Part shown: one piece after another, positions 33,715-41,716 of the stretch
Numbering within the stretch: the stretch's first letter is position 1
How the letters are laid out: every line of letters begins with the position of its first letter
Origin: FEN-1073 sp963780865
GTDB taxonomy: Bacteria; Chloroflexota; Anaerolineae; Anaerolineales; RBG-16-64-43
Assembly (NCBI GenBank): GCA_963780865.1
Contig: CAWADT010000023.1
Location: 59,280 to 123,279, forward strand
Length of the DNA: 64,000 bases
Direction: 5' to 3'
The notes under the pieces: model-generated
Told to the model about the DNA's origin: nothing
What the model saw: the letters and a program-made list of their open reading frames with translations, nothing else
Database searches by the model: none
Program-made: the position numbers and the translations under genes

Positions 33715-34617
33715 ATGAAACGAACCTCGGTCTTCGCCGCGCTTCTATTTGTCTTGATCGCCGCAACGGCGTGCCGTCTCCTCGGGAGCGGCAGCCCGAC
33801 TCCGGTTTCGCCCACCACCGCGGCGGCCGTCCCCACCGTCGCGTCTCTGACGGCCAGCAGGCTCAAGAACGGTACGTACAAACTGCCGCAATTGGGGGAG
33901 ACGGTAACGTTGGTAAACGGCAAGTTCGACCGGGAAACATCCGGCACGGATATCGTTCACGCCGCGCTGCTCGACCCGATCGCCTTCGGGGATCTGAACG
34001 GCGACGGCGTCGAGGATGCGGCCATTCTGCTCTCCGAGAACGGCGGCGGGACCGGAACTTGGATCTCGGTAGTGGCGGTGCTGAACCAGGGCGGCACGCC
34101 GATGCAATCAGCGAACCATCTGATCGACGACCGGGCGCAAATCCGCGGGATGACCGTTCAAAACGGCCGGATCGTCGTGGACGCAATCATCCACGGCGTA
34201 CAGGATCCCATGTGCTGCCCGAATTTTCCGGTCGGGGAAACGCTGCAGCTTCGAAACAACAGCCTTATCCTCACTCATTTCACCTCTGCATCCGGCGGAT
34301 CATTGCGCGAGATACTTCTTACTTCGCCCGCGGCGGGCGCAACCGTCTCGGGCTCCATGCCGGTAGCTGGCAGCGTCGCCGTCTCGCCCTTTGAGAATAC
34401 GCTCAATGCATCGGTCTTCGATATGGGGGGAAACAAATTGAGCAGCGGGCCGATCATGGTGACTTCGGACGGGATGGGCGGACCGGGGACGTTTGCTTCC
34501 GCCATCGACGTTTCGGCGATCCCGGCGGGAACGGCCATTCGCGTGGAGGTTTCCGACCTCAGCGCGGCCGACGGCTCGATCCTGGCGATGGATTCGGTGG
34601 ACGTGATCGTAAAATGA
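33715..34617 (+). CDS. Lipoprotein with C-terminal Gmad2-like domain
   Basis: A 300-residue lipoprotein with lipobox IAATAC (Cys20) and a Ser/Pro/Thr spacer. The middle domain (~45-190) contains FGDLNGDGVEDAAILL, an FG-GAP/VCBS-like calcium loop. The C-terminal ~100 residues, starting LTSPAAGATVSGSMPVAGS, look like the Gmad2 immunoglobulin-like domain found in cell-surface and sporulation proteins. Likely displayed on the outer face of the membrane; no enzyme activity is suggested. It is second in a two-gene unit with the DUF4230 gene. Confidence 0.82.
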   Translation: MKRTSVFAALLFVLIAATACRLLGSGSPTPVSPTTAAAVPTVASLTASRLKNGTYKLPQLGETVTLVNGKFDRETSGTDIVHAALLDPIAFGDLNGDGVEDAAILLSENGGGTGTWISVVAVLNQGGTPMQSANHLIDDRAQIRGMTVQNGRIVVDAIIHGVQDPMCCPNFPVGETLQLRNNSLILTHFTSASGGSLREILLTSPAAGATVSGSMPVAGSVAVSPFENTLNASVFDMGGNKLSSGPIMVTSDGMGGPGTFASAIDVSAIPAGTAIRVEVSDLSAADGSILAMDSVDVIVK

Positions 34618-34747
34618 ATGACCGCGCTTCTTGCTGCGGGGTATTCATCATCCCGCGACAGCGGGATAAATTCTGATTCCGATTATTTGTAGTGACGAGG
34701 AGTACGTGTAATCCGTTTTTCTTCCGTGTAATCCGTGGACTGAATTT

Positions 34748-35551
34748 CTAGACCCTCATCGTCCATTCGTCGTTCCCGAATTTCTCGCGCGCCAGCACCC
34801 CGGCGCGCGTTTTTTCTTCCACGCTGAGCAATTCGCGTTGGAAGGCAATATCAAACGCCTCGATAAACCCGCGGCAGACGGCATCGGCGGCTTCCTGCCA
34901 GGTAACCTCGCGCCCGAGCTGATCTCCGAGCGTCGCGGCGCGGCGCCGGACGCGCTCGGGAGTCGTATCCGGGAGCGCGAGCACCTGGAGGATACGCGCC
35001 AGGTCTCCCCGCAATGGGATCGCGCCGTGTTGCAGCACGCAACCCAGCCGCCGCGCTTGCGCGCTGCCCACCAGTTTCTTCCCGCCGCAGGAAATTTCGT
35101 AATGCGAGGGAACCTCGAAGCAAACCGGATTGCCCGCGGCGCGCGCCGCGCGCACCCCCGCGTCGGCCGCCGCATCCACCCCGAGGTACCGCAGACCCGC
35201 CAGCAGCCCGCGGCTGATCCGGCAATAGCTTTCCAGCACGCCGCCTTGCATCAGCGGGTGACTTTCCGCCGCGACGATGCTGTAAGTAAGTTCGTCGGTA
35301 TGCAGGATCGCGCGCCCACCCGTCGGCCGCCGGACCAAACCCCAACCCAGCCGGCGCAGCGCGCCGAAATCGCAATCCGCGGCCGGCTGGGCATATCCCA
35401 GCGAGAGCGTCGGCGGCTCCCAGGCGTAGAAACGCAGAGTAGGCGCAAGACCGCCGGCCGCTGTCGCCTCGAGCAGGATTTCGTCGACCGCCATATTCCA
35501 GGCTCCGGCGGCGGGCGGATCGAAAATCGCGCGCCAAATCTCGTTTTCCAT
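34748..35551 (-). CDS. LipM-like octanoyltransferase / lipoate-protein ligase family
   Basis: A 267-residue member of the BPL/LplA/LipB fold. It shows NMAVDEILLE, RRPTGGRAILH and CFEVPSHYEI...GGKKLVGSAQARR. A cysteine at ~144 (NPVCFEVPS) occupies the place of the acyl-carrying Cys of LipM, and the Lys of GKK..GSAQ is present. Likely reaction: octanoyl transfer from ACP to GcvH or an E2 domain, feeding LipA. A true lipoate ligase cannot be excluded without alignment. A TATAAT box (35564-35559) lies 7 nt before the ATG, so the mRNA is probably leaderless. Confidence 0.85.
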   Translation of the reverse strand: MENEIWRAIFDPPAAGAWNMAVDEILLEATAAGGLAPTLRFYAWEPPTLSLGYAQPAADCDFGALRRLGWGLVRRPTGGRAILHTDELTYSIVAAESHPLMQGGVLESYCRISRGLLAGLRYLGVDAAADAGVRAARAAGNPVCFEVPSHYEISCGGKKLVGSAQARRLGCVLQHGAIPLRGDLARILQVLALPDTTPERVRRRAATLGDQLGREVTWQEAADAVCRGFIEAFDIAFQRELLSVEEKTRAGVLAREKFGNDEWTMRV

Positions 35552-35640
35552 CGTTGCGATTATAACTTTACTCGGATGAAATCAATCAGTTCGTCTTGCC
35601 CGCGCCCCCGGCCTCGCTCGGCGCAGCCGGGGCGGGGCTG

Positions 35641-35964
35641 CCCTTGCACAGCATCCCGGCTCGCGGCTGGTTTATGAGCCGGGATGATTGCGCCTACCCT
35701 GTGTATTTTGCAGGGATGCGAGGGCGTCTTAAGCGGGCATCCACTTGTGGCAACGATGGCAGGATTGGATTCCCGCCTAGGACACGCGGGAATGACTGGT
35801 GTTAAAAGGATCGTCATGCCCGCGCCTGCCCTTGCACAGCATCCCGGCTCGCGTCTGGTTTATGAGCCGGGATGATTGCGATGCGAGGGCGTTTTAAGCG
35901 GGCATCCACTTGTGGCAACGATGGCAGGATTGGATTCCCGCTTAGGAACACGCGGGAATGACGG
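35641..35964. repeat. Two direct copies of a ~140-160 bp palindromic repeat
   Basis: Copy 1 (35641-35799) and copy 2 (35829-35964) share the start CCCTTGCACAGCATCCCGG, the middle AAGCGGGCATCCACTTGTGG and the end CACGCGGGAATGAC. Copy 1 has about 23 extra bases (CCTACCCTGTGTATTTTG...). Parts resemble the repeats at 57.1-57.6 kb. No gene in 35552-36034 apart from a -10 (TATAAT, 36000-36005) before the GH57-like gene. Confidence 0.8.
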
Positions 35965-36034
35965 ATGTTCCAAGACACGTCATCCCCGATTTCCTCAGGT
36001 ATAATCCCTTCGCCGATCCATCCGGCACCGGACG

Positions 36035-38122
36035 ATGACCCTCCGCCTGGCGTTCGTTTTCCTCTTCCACCAAAACCTGGGCGAGCATGCCGCGCGCGCG
36101 AGCCGCATCTGTTACCGCCGCGTCCTGGACGTGCTCCGCAACCATCCCCGCATGAAATTCAATTTGATGCTCTCCGGCACGCTCCTGGACGCGCTATGTT
36201 GGTTCGATCCGGCGCTGCTGGCTCTAGTGCGGGCTGGAATGGAGGATGGGAGCTTCCGCCTGGCGGGGAGCACTTACGCACAGAGCCTGCTTGTGGCCGG
36301 CGAGGATTGGGACAACGCCCGCCAGATCGCGATGCACCGGGAGACCCTGAAAAAATATTTTGGCGCGGAGCCGGAGGCTTTTTGGAGCCCGCAGCGGACG
36401 TGGGCGCCGTGCCTCTCGCCGCTCCTGGTCCGTTCCGGATACCGTTTTCTTCCGCTTGAGGCGCGCACGCTGCGGGCTGCCGGCGCGGTAGAACCCTTCG
36501 CGTTCCGGATTCCCTCCGGGGAGGACGCGCTGACAGTGTTGTGGGACGACCCGCGGTTCCGCGCCCGTCTGACGTACGCCGCATGGTTTCACCGGCCCGA
36601 GGTGATGCGCGAAACGCTGGACGCTTGGATCTCTCGGATGGATTGCGGGCGGCTATTCCCGGTCTGCGCGGAATCCGCGGACGCCTTCGGCCTGCAGGCC
36701 TACGATGGCGGACTCGACCCGCGCGCCGATGCCGCCGGGCTGGACCAAGCCCTGGATTGGATCTCCCGCGACGGGAACGTCGAGTCCGCTTTTTTGGACG
36801 AGGCGCGGACGACGGCGGGGGAACTGGAGTCCGATCCGGCCGGGTGGGGGGAAAGTTTGGATCGGGCGCTCCTCGATCCGGACGCGCCGGCGCACGAGGA
36901 AGGCTATCGGGATTGGCAGGATTTCCTCGACCGGGCGCCGCGCCTCCGGCACTTTCGGAAGATCCAGGGCGCCGCGCGCTTGAAGCTCGTTTCGGCGCAG
37001 AGGGCGATGGAGAGCGCGGCGGAAACCGCCATGGTGAAATCCCCGCCCGCGGCCGGCGCGGAACTGTTCGCCTTGGCCGAGCGGACGTTCTGCGGCCATC
37101 AGAGTTCCTTCGGCAACGTGGGCGCGGGCGGGCGCGGTGATCCCGCCTGGGAAGGCATCGCCGCGGCCATTGCGGTGGCCAAGGCCGCCGAGCTTGCCTG
37201 CACGCGGGATTCCTCCGGCGGGAAGGGAATCATCGACGACCTCACCGGCGACGGCGAGGATGAAATTCTGCTGCGCAGCGGCGACGGAATGGCGATCCTT
37301 TCGCCCTGCGGCGGACGGCTGCTGTATTGGATCGATTTGCGCAGCGGGATGCTGCACATCGGCAACCCGCTCGCCGTTCCGGTCGGCACGCTGCTGATCG
37401 AAGCCCGCGCGCCGGATTTTGCCATGCTTCCCGACGATTGGCTCCCGAAGGAGAACGAACCGCCGCCGGAGATAAAAACCGAGGGAGGCCGGCGCCGGCT
37501 GGCCGGGCTGGAGGGAGGGTATATTCCGGAGGAAAGCGGACCGCTTCCCGCCTGGCCCCGGCCTTGCTTCGCCGCGCTGAAACCCTCCCTGCCGGTGAGG
37601 CGACGGGCGCTCAATGATTTCATCTCGCTTGACGACGGGCCGGAGGAGCCGCCGGAACCGCGGCTGGATTTCCGGTTGGCCGATGGCGCCGTGACCTTCT
37701 TGCGATTCTTCGGCTACCGCCTGCGGATGGCCAAGCGCGTGAGCCTGACCTCGCATGGCGTCCGGGCGATGTACCGCTTCCGGAACGTGAATGCCCAGCC
37801 GGTGAAAATCCGGCTGCGGCTGGTCTCGGAGGTTTGTCCGGATTATTCACTCCTGCTGTCTTCCCCCGGCTCCGCGCTGGAACCGGCGCGGTTCGGCCGA
37901 CGGGTCTCGCCGGGCATCCGCAATTTGCGGACGGGGCGCGTGCTGGTAAGCCACGCTTCCCGCGCGGCAAGCGTGCCCGCCGCCTTCCAACCCGGCGTGC
38001 TGGCCTGGGAATTGACGCAGACGTTCTCCTTTATCATCGACCCCGGCCGGACGGAGATGATCATCATGCGGCTGAGTTTATATCCCGGCCCTCCGCCGGA
38101 ACCCGGTTTGTTCTTCCTGTAG
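36035..38122 (+). CDS. GH57-like protein, predicted to lack the catalytic nucleophile
   Basis: A 695-residue protein related to family 57 glycoside hydrolases and alpha-glucanotransferases with a C-terminal DUF1926-like beta domain. The N terminus FVFLFHQNLGEH and the segment NLMLSGTLLDALCW fit the family. The motif holding the nucleophile, normally W-x-x-E-R-x-W-x-P, reads FWSPQRTWAP with Gln120 at that place (Glu123 in Thermococcus litoralis 4-alpha-glucanotransferase). The usual Asp motif near residues 205-225 is also not clear (VCAESADAFG). It may be a glucan-binding or regulatory relative. It precedes the glgA-malQ region, fitting alpha-glucan metabolism. A TATAAT box is 29 nt before the ATG. 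Confidence 0.78.
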   Translation: MTLRLAFVFLFHQNLGEHAARASRICYRRVLDVLRNHPRMKFNLMLSGTLLDALCWFDPALLALVRAGMEDGSFRLAGSTYAQSLLVAGEDWDNARQIAMHRETLKKYFGAEPEAFWSPQRTWAPCLSPLLVRSGYRFLPLEARTLRAAGAVEPFAFRIPSGEDALTVLWDDPRFRARLTYAAWFHRPEVMRETLDAWISRMDCGRLFPVCAESADAFGLQAYDGGLDPRADAAGLDQALDWISRDGNVESAFLDEARTTAGELESDPAGWGESLDRALLDPDAPAHEEGYRDWQDFLDRAPRLRHFRKIQGAARLKLVSAQRAMESAAETAMVKSPPAAGAELFALAERTFCGHQSSFGNVGAGGRGDPAWEGIAAAIAVAKAAELACTRDSSGGKGIIDDLTGDGEDEILLRSGDGMAILSPCGGRLLYWIDLRSGMLHIGNPLAVPVGTLLIEARAPDFAMLPDDWLPKENEPPPEIKTEGGRRRLAGLEGGYIPEESGPLPAWPRPCFAALKPSLPVRRRALNDFISLDDGPEEPPEPRLDFRLADGAVTFLRFFGYRLRMAKRVSLTSHGVRAMYRFRNVNAQPVKIRLRLVSEVCPDYSLLLSSPGSALEPARFGRRVSPGIRNLRTGRVLVSHASRAASVPAAFQPGVLAWELTQTFSFIIDPGRTEMIIMRLSLYPGPPPEPGLFFL

Positions 38123-38283
38123 GTTTACCGGCGCTGTTAATCGCCGGGGAATTTATCCCCCGCCGAGCGGACTTTTTCATAGGTTTCGACTTATCCATTA
38201 TGGATCGTATAAGATTCCGGCCTGACGCCATCCTTGGATGGGCCTAAGGATCCGGAGGAGCCCCAATATTTTTTATTTAACTG

Positions 38284-38326
38284 CAACGACCCTGAGCGGC
38301 TTCTAGCCACTCAGGGTCGTTGTTTT
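38284..38326. terminator. Bidirectional intrinsic terminator
   Basis: CAACGACCCTGAG pairs with CTCAGGGTCGTTG around a 13-nt loop containing a further GGCTTCTAGCC stem; T-rich sequence follows on the plus strand. It sits between the GH57-like gene and the convergent lipoprotein gene. Confidence 0.88.
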
Positions 38327-38392
38327 ATTTTCAATCATGAATACGATGGTTCGGAAGAGCTCCCCGTGGTCGAGCCCCTGGGAAGGATGAAA

Positions 38393-39796
38393 CTAAGGTA
38401 ACGTCCAACAGATCGCGTAAATATTCATTAATTGACTGGTACCGGAAGTATTCGTCGCGTAAGCATCCCACTTCGTGCGATCGAGGCTCATGGTGGAGTT
38501 ATAGATCACCAAACCGTTCCCGAGCGCATAACCCCCTCCTGTTACCAAGGTTCCCGCCGGGCAAAGCGCTTCGCCATTCCCAACACCACCGCCGGAGATC
38601 GTCACTTGTTTCAGTATAGCGGACGTGCTGCCCCCCGCGCTGGAGAGGCAAATCCCATAGATGTTAAACAATTGGCTCGAACCGGAAGTGTTTCTGGCGT
38701 AGGCTGACCAGCCATTTCCATTCATGCTGGTGTTGTACACCCAGAGGGAATCCGCGCTGGAAGCAAAGCCTCCGCCGGTGACGACGCTGCCGCCCGGGCA
38801 GGCCGCCGTATCATAGCCGACGCCTCCCGCCGCGACGGTTATTTGTTTAAGGATTTGCTGGGTCGTGCCGGAGGTGCCGGACAGGCAGATCGCGTAGGAG
38901 TTTAACAGCTGAGCCGAACTGTAATTGTTTTTAGCGTACGCGCCCCATCCGTTTCCTTCCATCGATTGGGTATAGACGACCATATTGTTCCCGGCGGCAA
39001 ATCCCCCGCCGACAACCACGCTTCCCGCGGGGCAGGCGACTGTGGCATGGCCGACACTTCCGGCCGGGATGCTCACCTGGGCGAACACCTGGGTTGTCGT
39101 CGGCGCGATGGCGGGCGGCGGCAGGACGATGACGGACACCTTGATCTTCACCCAGAAGGCCGTATTGGCATCGGTCCCGATTCCGAAGATCGAACTGTCG
39201 GAGGCGCGCAGTTTGAAGAACCCCTGGTAGGTGCCGGCGGCGGCCGGCGAAACCAAGTCAACGGATACGTCGATCGTGCCGCCCGGGGCGACGGTTCCCG
39301 AGGTGAGTGTTTGCGAGGCGGGCGCGCCCATCTGATCGCCGTGATCAAACACCAAAGAGTAGCCCGAGGTCCAGGTGCAGGAACCGGCGTTTTCGAGGCG
39401 CCAGGTTTTGGTGAAATGGTCGCTGGGCGTCGTGGTCCAATTATCCGGGATGGTGACGTCGGAAATGAATCTCGCCGCGTTGCAGGGAACGGGCGTGGGA
39501 CTCACCGTTGGCGTGCTGGTCACGCTGGGGGCAAACACCGTCGGGGTAACCGAGGGCAGCAGGGTGGCCGCCGTCGTGCCAGCCGGACCGACCGACGCGA
39601 CCTCCGTGGTCCCGCCCGGGCTTGGGAGCGTCCCCTCCGCCGACAGTGTCTGCCATTGAATGGCCACCAGGGTCTGGGCGGACAGCGTTTCGATATCCGA
39701 CGGACTGAGAGTGGCGCTCGTGGCCGGGGAAAGATTGCACGCTAGAACTACGGCCAGCAAACCAATGAGAGGAAGAAGAGTTAAACGAGTTTTCAT
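38393..39796 (-). CDS. Lipoprotein with NBR1-Ig-like domain and three Cys-containing repeats
   Basis: A 467-residue lipoprotein. The lipobox is VVLAC (Cys20), followed by a Thr/Pro/Ser spacer. Residues ~105-230 contain the NBR1-like Ig signature FTKTWRLENAGSCTWTSGY, common in Chloroflexota surface proteins. Then three repeats of about 75 residues follow, each with CPAGS-x-V-GGGFA and a YAICL-type end, so each repeat has two cysteines that may pair. Role probably adhesion or structural. Ribosome site GGGAGG. It is transcribed away from glgA. Confidence 0.85.
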   Translation of the reverse strand: MKTRLTLLPLIGLLAVVLACNLSPATSATLSPSDIETLSAQTLVAIQWQTLSAEGTLPSPGGTTEVASVGPAGTTAATLLPSVTPTVFAPSVTSTPTVSPTPVPCNAARFISDVTIPDNWTTTPSDHFTKTWRLENAGSCTWTSGYSLVFDHGDQMGAPASQTLTSGTVAPGGTIDVSVDLVSPAAAGTYQGFFKLRASDSSIFGIGTDANTAFWVKIKVSVIVLPPPAIAPTTTQVFAQVSIPAGSVGHATVACPAGSVVVGGGFAAGNNMVVYTQSMEGNGWGAYAKNNYSSAQLLNSYAICLSGTSGTTQQILKQITVAAGGVGYDTAACPGGSVVTGGGFASSADSLWVYNTSMNGNGWSAYARNTSGSSQLFNIYGICLSSAGGSTSAILKQVTISGGGVGNGEALCPAGTLVTGGGYALGNGLVIYNSTMSLDRTKWDAYATNTSGTSQLMNIYAICWTLP

Positions 39797-40149
39797 GGTG
39801 TGGCCTCCCTAAAATAAAAATGTTTAGTTTTTCGATGTACCTATTGTAGCGGAAAAGCCGTTCTACGGATGTGGAAAACAAGCCGGATGGAGGTTTTTTA
39901 GAGGTTTTCTGTGGGTCCTCTCCGACGAAAGCCGGGATTTTCGAAATTTTTATGCTCCTCCCGCCGGTCGAGGTTGGCGAATGTGCACGGAACACACCGG
40001 CAGAACCCGCGGCAGGAACCGGAAAAAACTCCAAGAGATCATTACCAATATTTATCCGGTGTTTTCGGTTCCCAGCGGTGATTTCCGTGTACGATATTTC
40101 CGGGGCAAGAAATCCGCCGGCTGTTGGAAACAATCTTTTCAATGGCGGC
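39797..40149. other. Divergent intergenic region before glgA
   Basis: About 350 bases between divergent genes. TACAAT on the minus strand (in CGCTACAATAGG, about 50 nt before the lipoprotein ATG) is a possible -10. The middle holds short imperfect repeats of CCGGTG and CGGTTCC but no recognised riboswitch or gene. Confidence 0.5.
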
Positions 40150-40155
40150 TATAAT
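40150..40155 (+). promoter_or_regulatory. -10 box of glgA
   Basis: TATAAT at 40150-40155; a TTGGAA 20 nt upstream is a weak -35. The transcript would start near 40162, giving a leader of only about 11 nt to the TTG start. Confidence 0.5.
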
Positions 40156-40172
40156 ATGGAAGGTATTTTTCC

Positions 40173-41678
40173 TTGAGAGGATCGTTGCCTAACGGAATAG
40201 ATAGCTCCCTGCGAATTCTGTTTTTATCCGCCGAGGCGGCGCCGCTGATAAAAGTCGGGGGTCTGGCGGACTTCGCCGGATCGCTGCCGGCGAGGTTGCG
40301 CCGGATGGGACACGACGTCCGGCTCGTTCTGCCGCTGCACCCCTCGCTGCGTCCGCTGGTCGCGGGCGTGAAACCCGTCGCCCGTCCCGCGGTTTCCGCG
40401 CGCGGCTCGTCGATGCAGGCGGAAGTTTACCTGCTCGAGCAGAACGGCGCGCCGGTCTATCTCGTCGACGGCCCGCCCTTGCGCGCCTCCGACGCGATTT
40501 ATCACGCCGACGCCGGACGCGACGCCCCCAAATATGTTTTTTTCTCGCTGGCCGCCCTTGAACTCGCCCGCAGCCAGGGCTGGAAGCCCGACCTGGTCCA
40601 TGCCAACGATTGGCATACCGCCGCGGCCAACCTCTGGCTCGCCGGGCACGAGCGGGGAGACCGATTCTTCCACGGCGTGCGCTCGATCCTATCGGTCCAC
40701 AACCTCCCCTTTTTTGGACAGAATGCCGGATGGGCCCTGGCCCAGTTCGGATTAGGCGTGCCGGAGCATATCCCCGCCTCGCGCCCCGCTTCCGATGCCG
40801 CGGAATACGACCGGTTTGCCGCGCTCCCCTACTGGGCCTATTCCACCCTGCTGCCGCTCGGGATCGCCGCGGCGGACCGGATCGTCGCCGTCAGCCCCTC
40901 TTACGCAAAGGAAATTCTTACCCCCGAGTTCGGCGCCGGGTTGGAGGAATACCTGCGCACCCAGCAGGACCGGATCGAAGGCATCCTCAACGGTCTGGAC
41001 CAGGCGGTGTGGGATCCGGCGGCGGATTCGAATCTGGTTTCGAATTATGATTTGGCGGGGATCGACCTTCGCGCGCCCAACAAGGCCGCCCTGCAAGCGG
41101 CATTGAACCTGGATCCGGATCCTTCCGTGCCGCTCATCGGCATGGTCACCCGGCTGAGCGAACAAAAGGGGATCGACCTCGCCCTGCCGGCGCTGGAATG
41201 CTGGTGCGCGGGCGGAAACCAGGCGGCGATCCTCGGGGCGGGGGATCCGTATCTCGAGCAGCAGTGCCGCGCTTTCGCCGCGCGCCATTCGGGAAGGGCG
41301 GCGGCGGCGATCGGATATCACGACCGCCTGGCTTCCCTGATCTACGCCGGATCCGACGGCTTTCTGATTCCTTCCCGCTACGAGCCCTGCGGCATCAGCC
41401 AGATGATCGCGATGCGCTACGGCAGTCTGCCGATCGCGCGCGCGGTGGGTGGTTTGATCGACACCGTCCGCGACGCCTCGCGGGAAGATGGAAACGGGCT
41501 GGTGTTCGGCGACGCTTCGCCGACGGCGGTGGCGATGGCGCTGGGCCGGGCGGACGAGATTCTTCGCGAGCCCGGGCGGAAGGAAAAACTGCAGCTTCGC
41601 TGCATGCGACAGGATTTCGATTGGGCGCGGTCGGCGGAAGCGTATGTCGCCGTCTACCGGCGCGCGCTGGCCGGGTGA
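40173..41678 (+). CDS. glgA: Glycogen synthase (GT5)
   Basis: A 501-residue GT5 glycogen/starch synthase that transfers glucose from ADP- or UDP-glucose to alpha-1,4-glucan. Visible: N-terminal ILFLSAEAAPLIKVGGLAD with the KxGGL sugar-nucleotide site, HANDWHTA, the SPSYAKEI segment, and C-terminal PSRYEPCGISQMIAMRYGSLP with the conserved Glu. Start TTG at 40173 follows GGAAGG; a second TTG at 40185 follows GAGAGG and is also possible. malQ follows at once: a GTG in frame with malQ overlaps the glgA stop (GTGA), pointing to a glgA-malQ operon. Confidence 0.96.
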   Translation: MRGSLPNGIDSSLRILFLSAEAAPLIKVGGLADFAGSLPARLRRMGHDVRLVLPLHPSLRPLVAGVKPVARPAVSARGSSMQAEVYLLEQNGAPVYLVDGPPLRASDAIYHADAGRDAPKYVFFSLAALELARSQGWKPDLVHANDWHTAAANLWLAGHERGDRFFHGVRSILSVHNLPFFGQNAGWALAQFGLGVPEHIPASRPASDAAEYDRFAALPYWAYSTLLPLGIAAADRIVAVSPSYAKEILTPEFGAGLEEYLRTQQDRIEGILNGLDQAVWDPAADSNLVSNYDLAGIDLRAPNKAALQAALNLDPDPSVPLIGMVTRLSEQKGIDLALPALECWCAGGNQAAILGAGDPYLEQQCRAFAARHSGRAAAAIGYHDRLASLIYAGSDGFLIPSRYEPCGISQMIAMRYGSLPIARAVGGLIDTVRDASREDGNGLVFGDASPTAVAMALGRADEILREPGRKEKLQLRCMRQDFDWARSAEAYVAVYRRALAG

Positions 41679-41716
41679 ACCGTGGCGAGGATCCGGCCGC
41701 TGCCGCTGCGCCCGCA

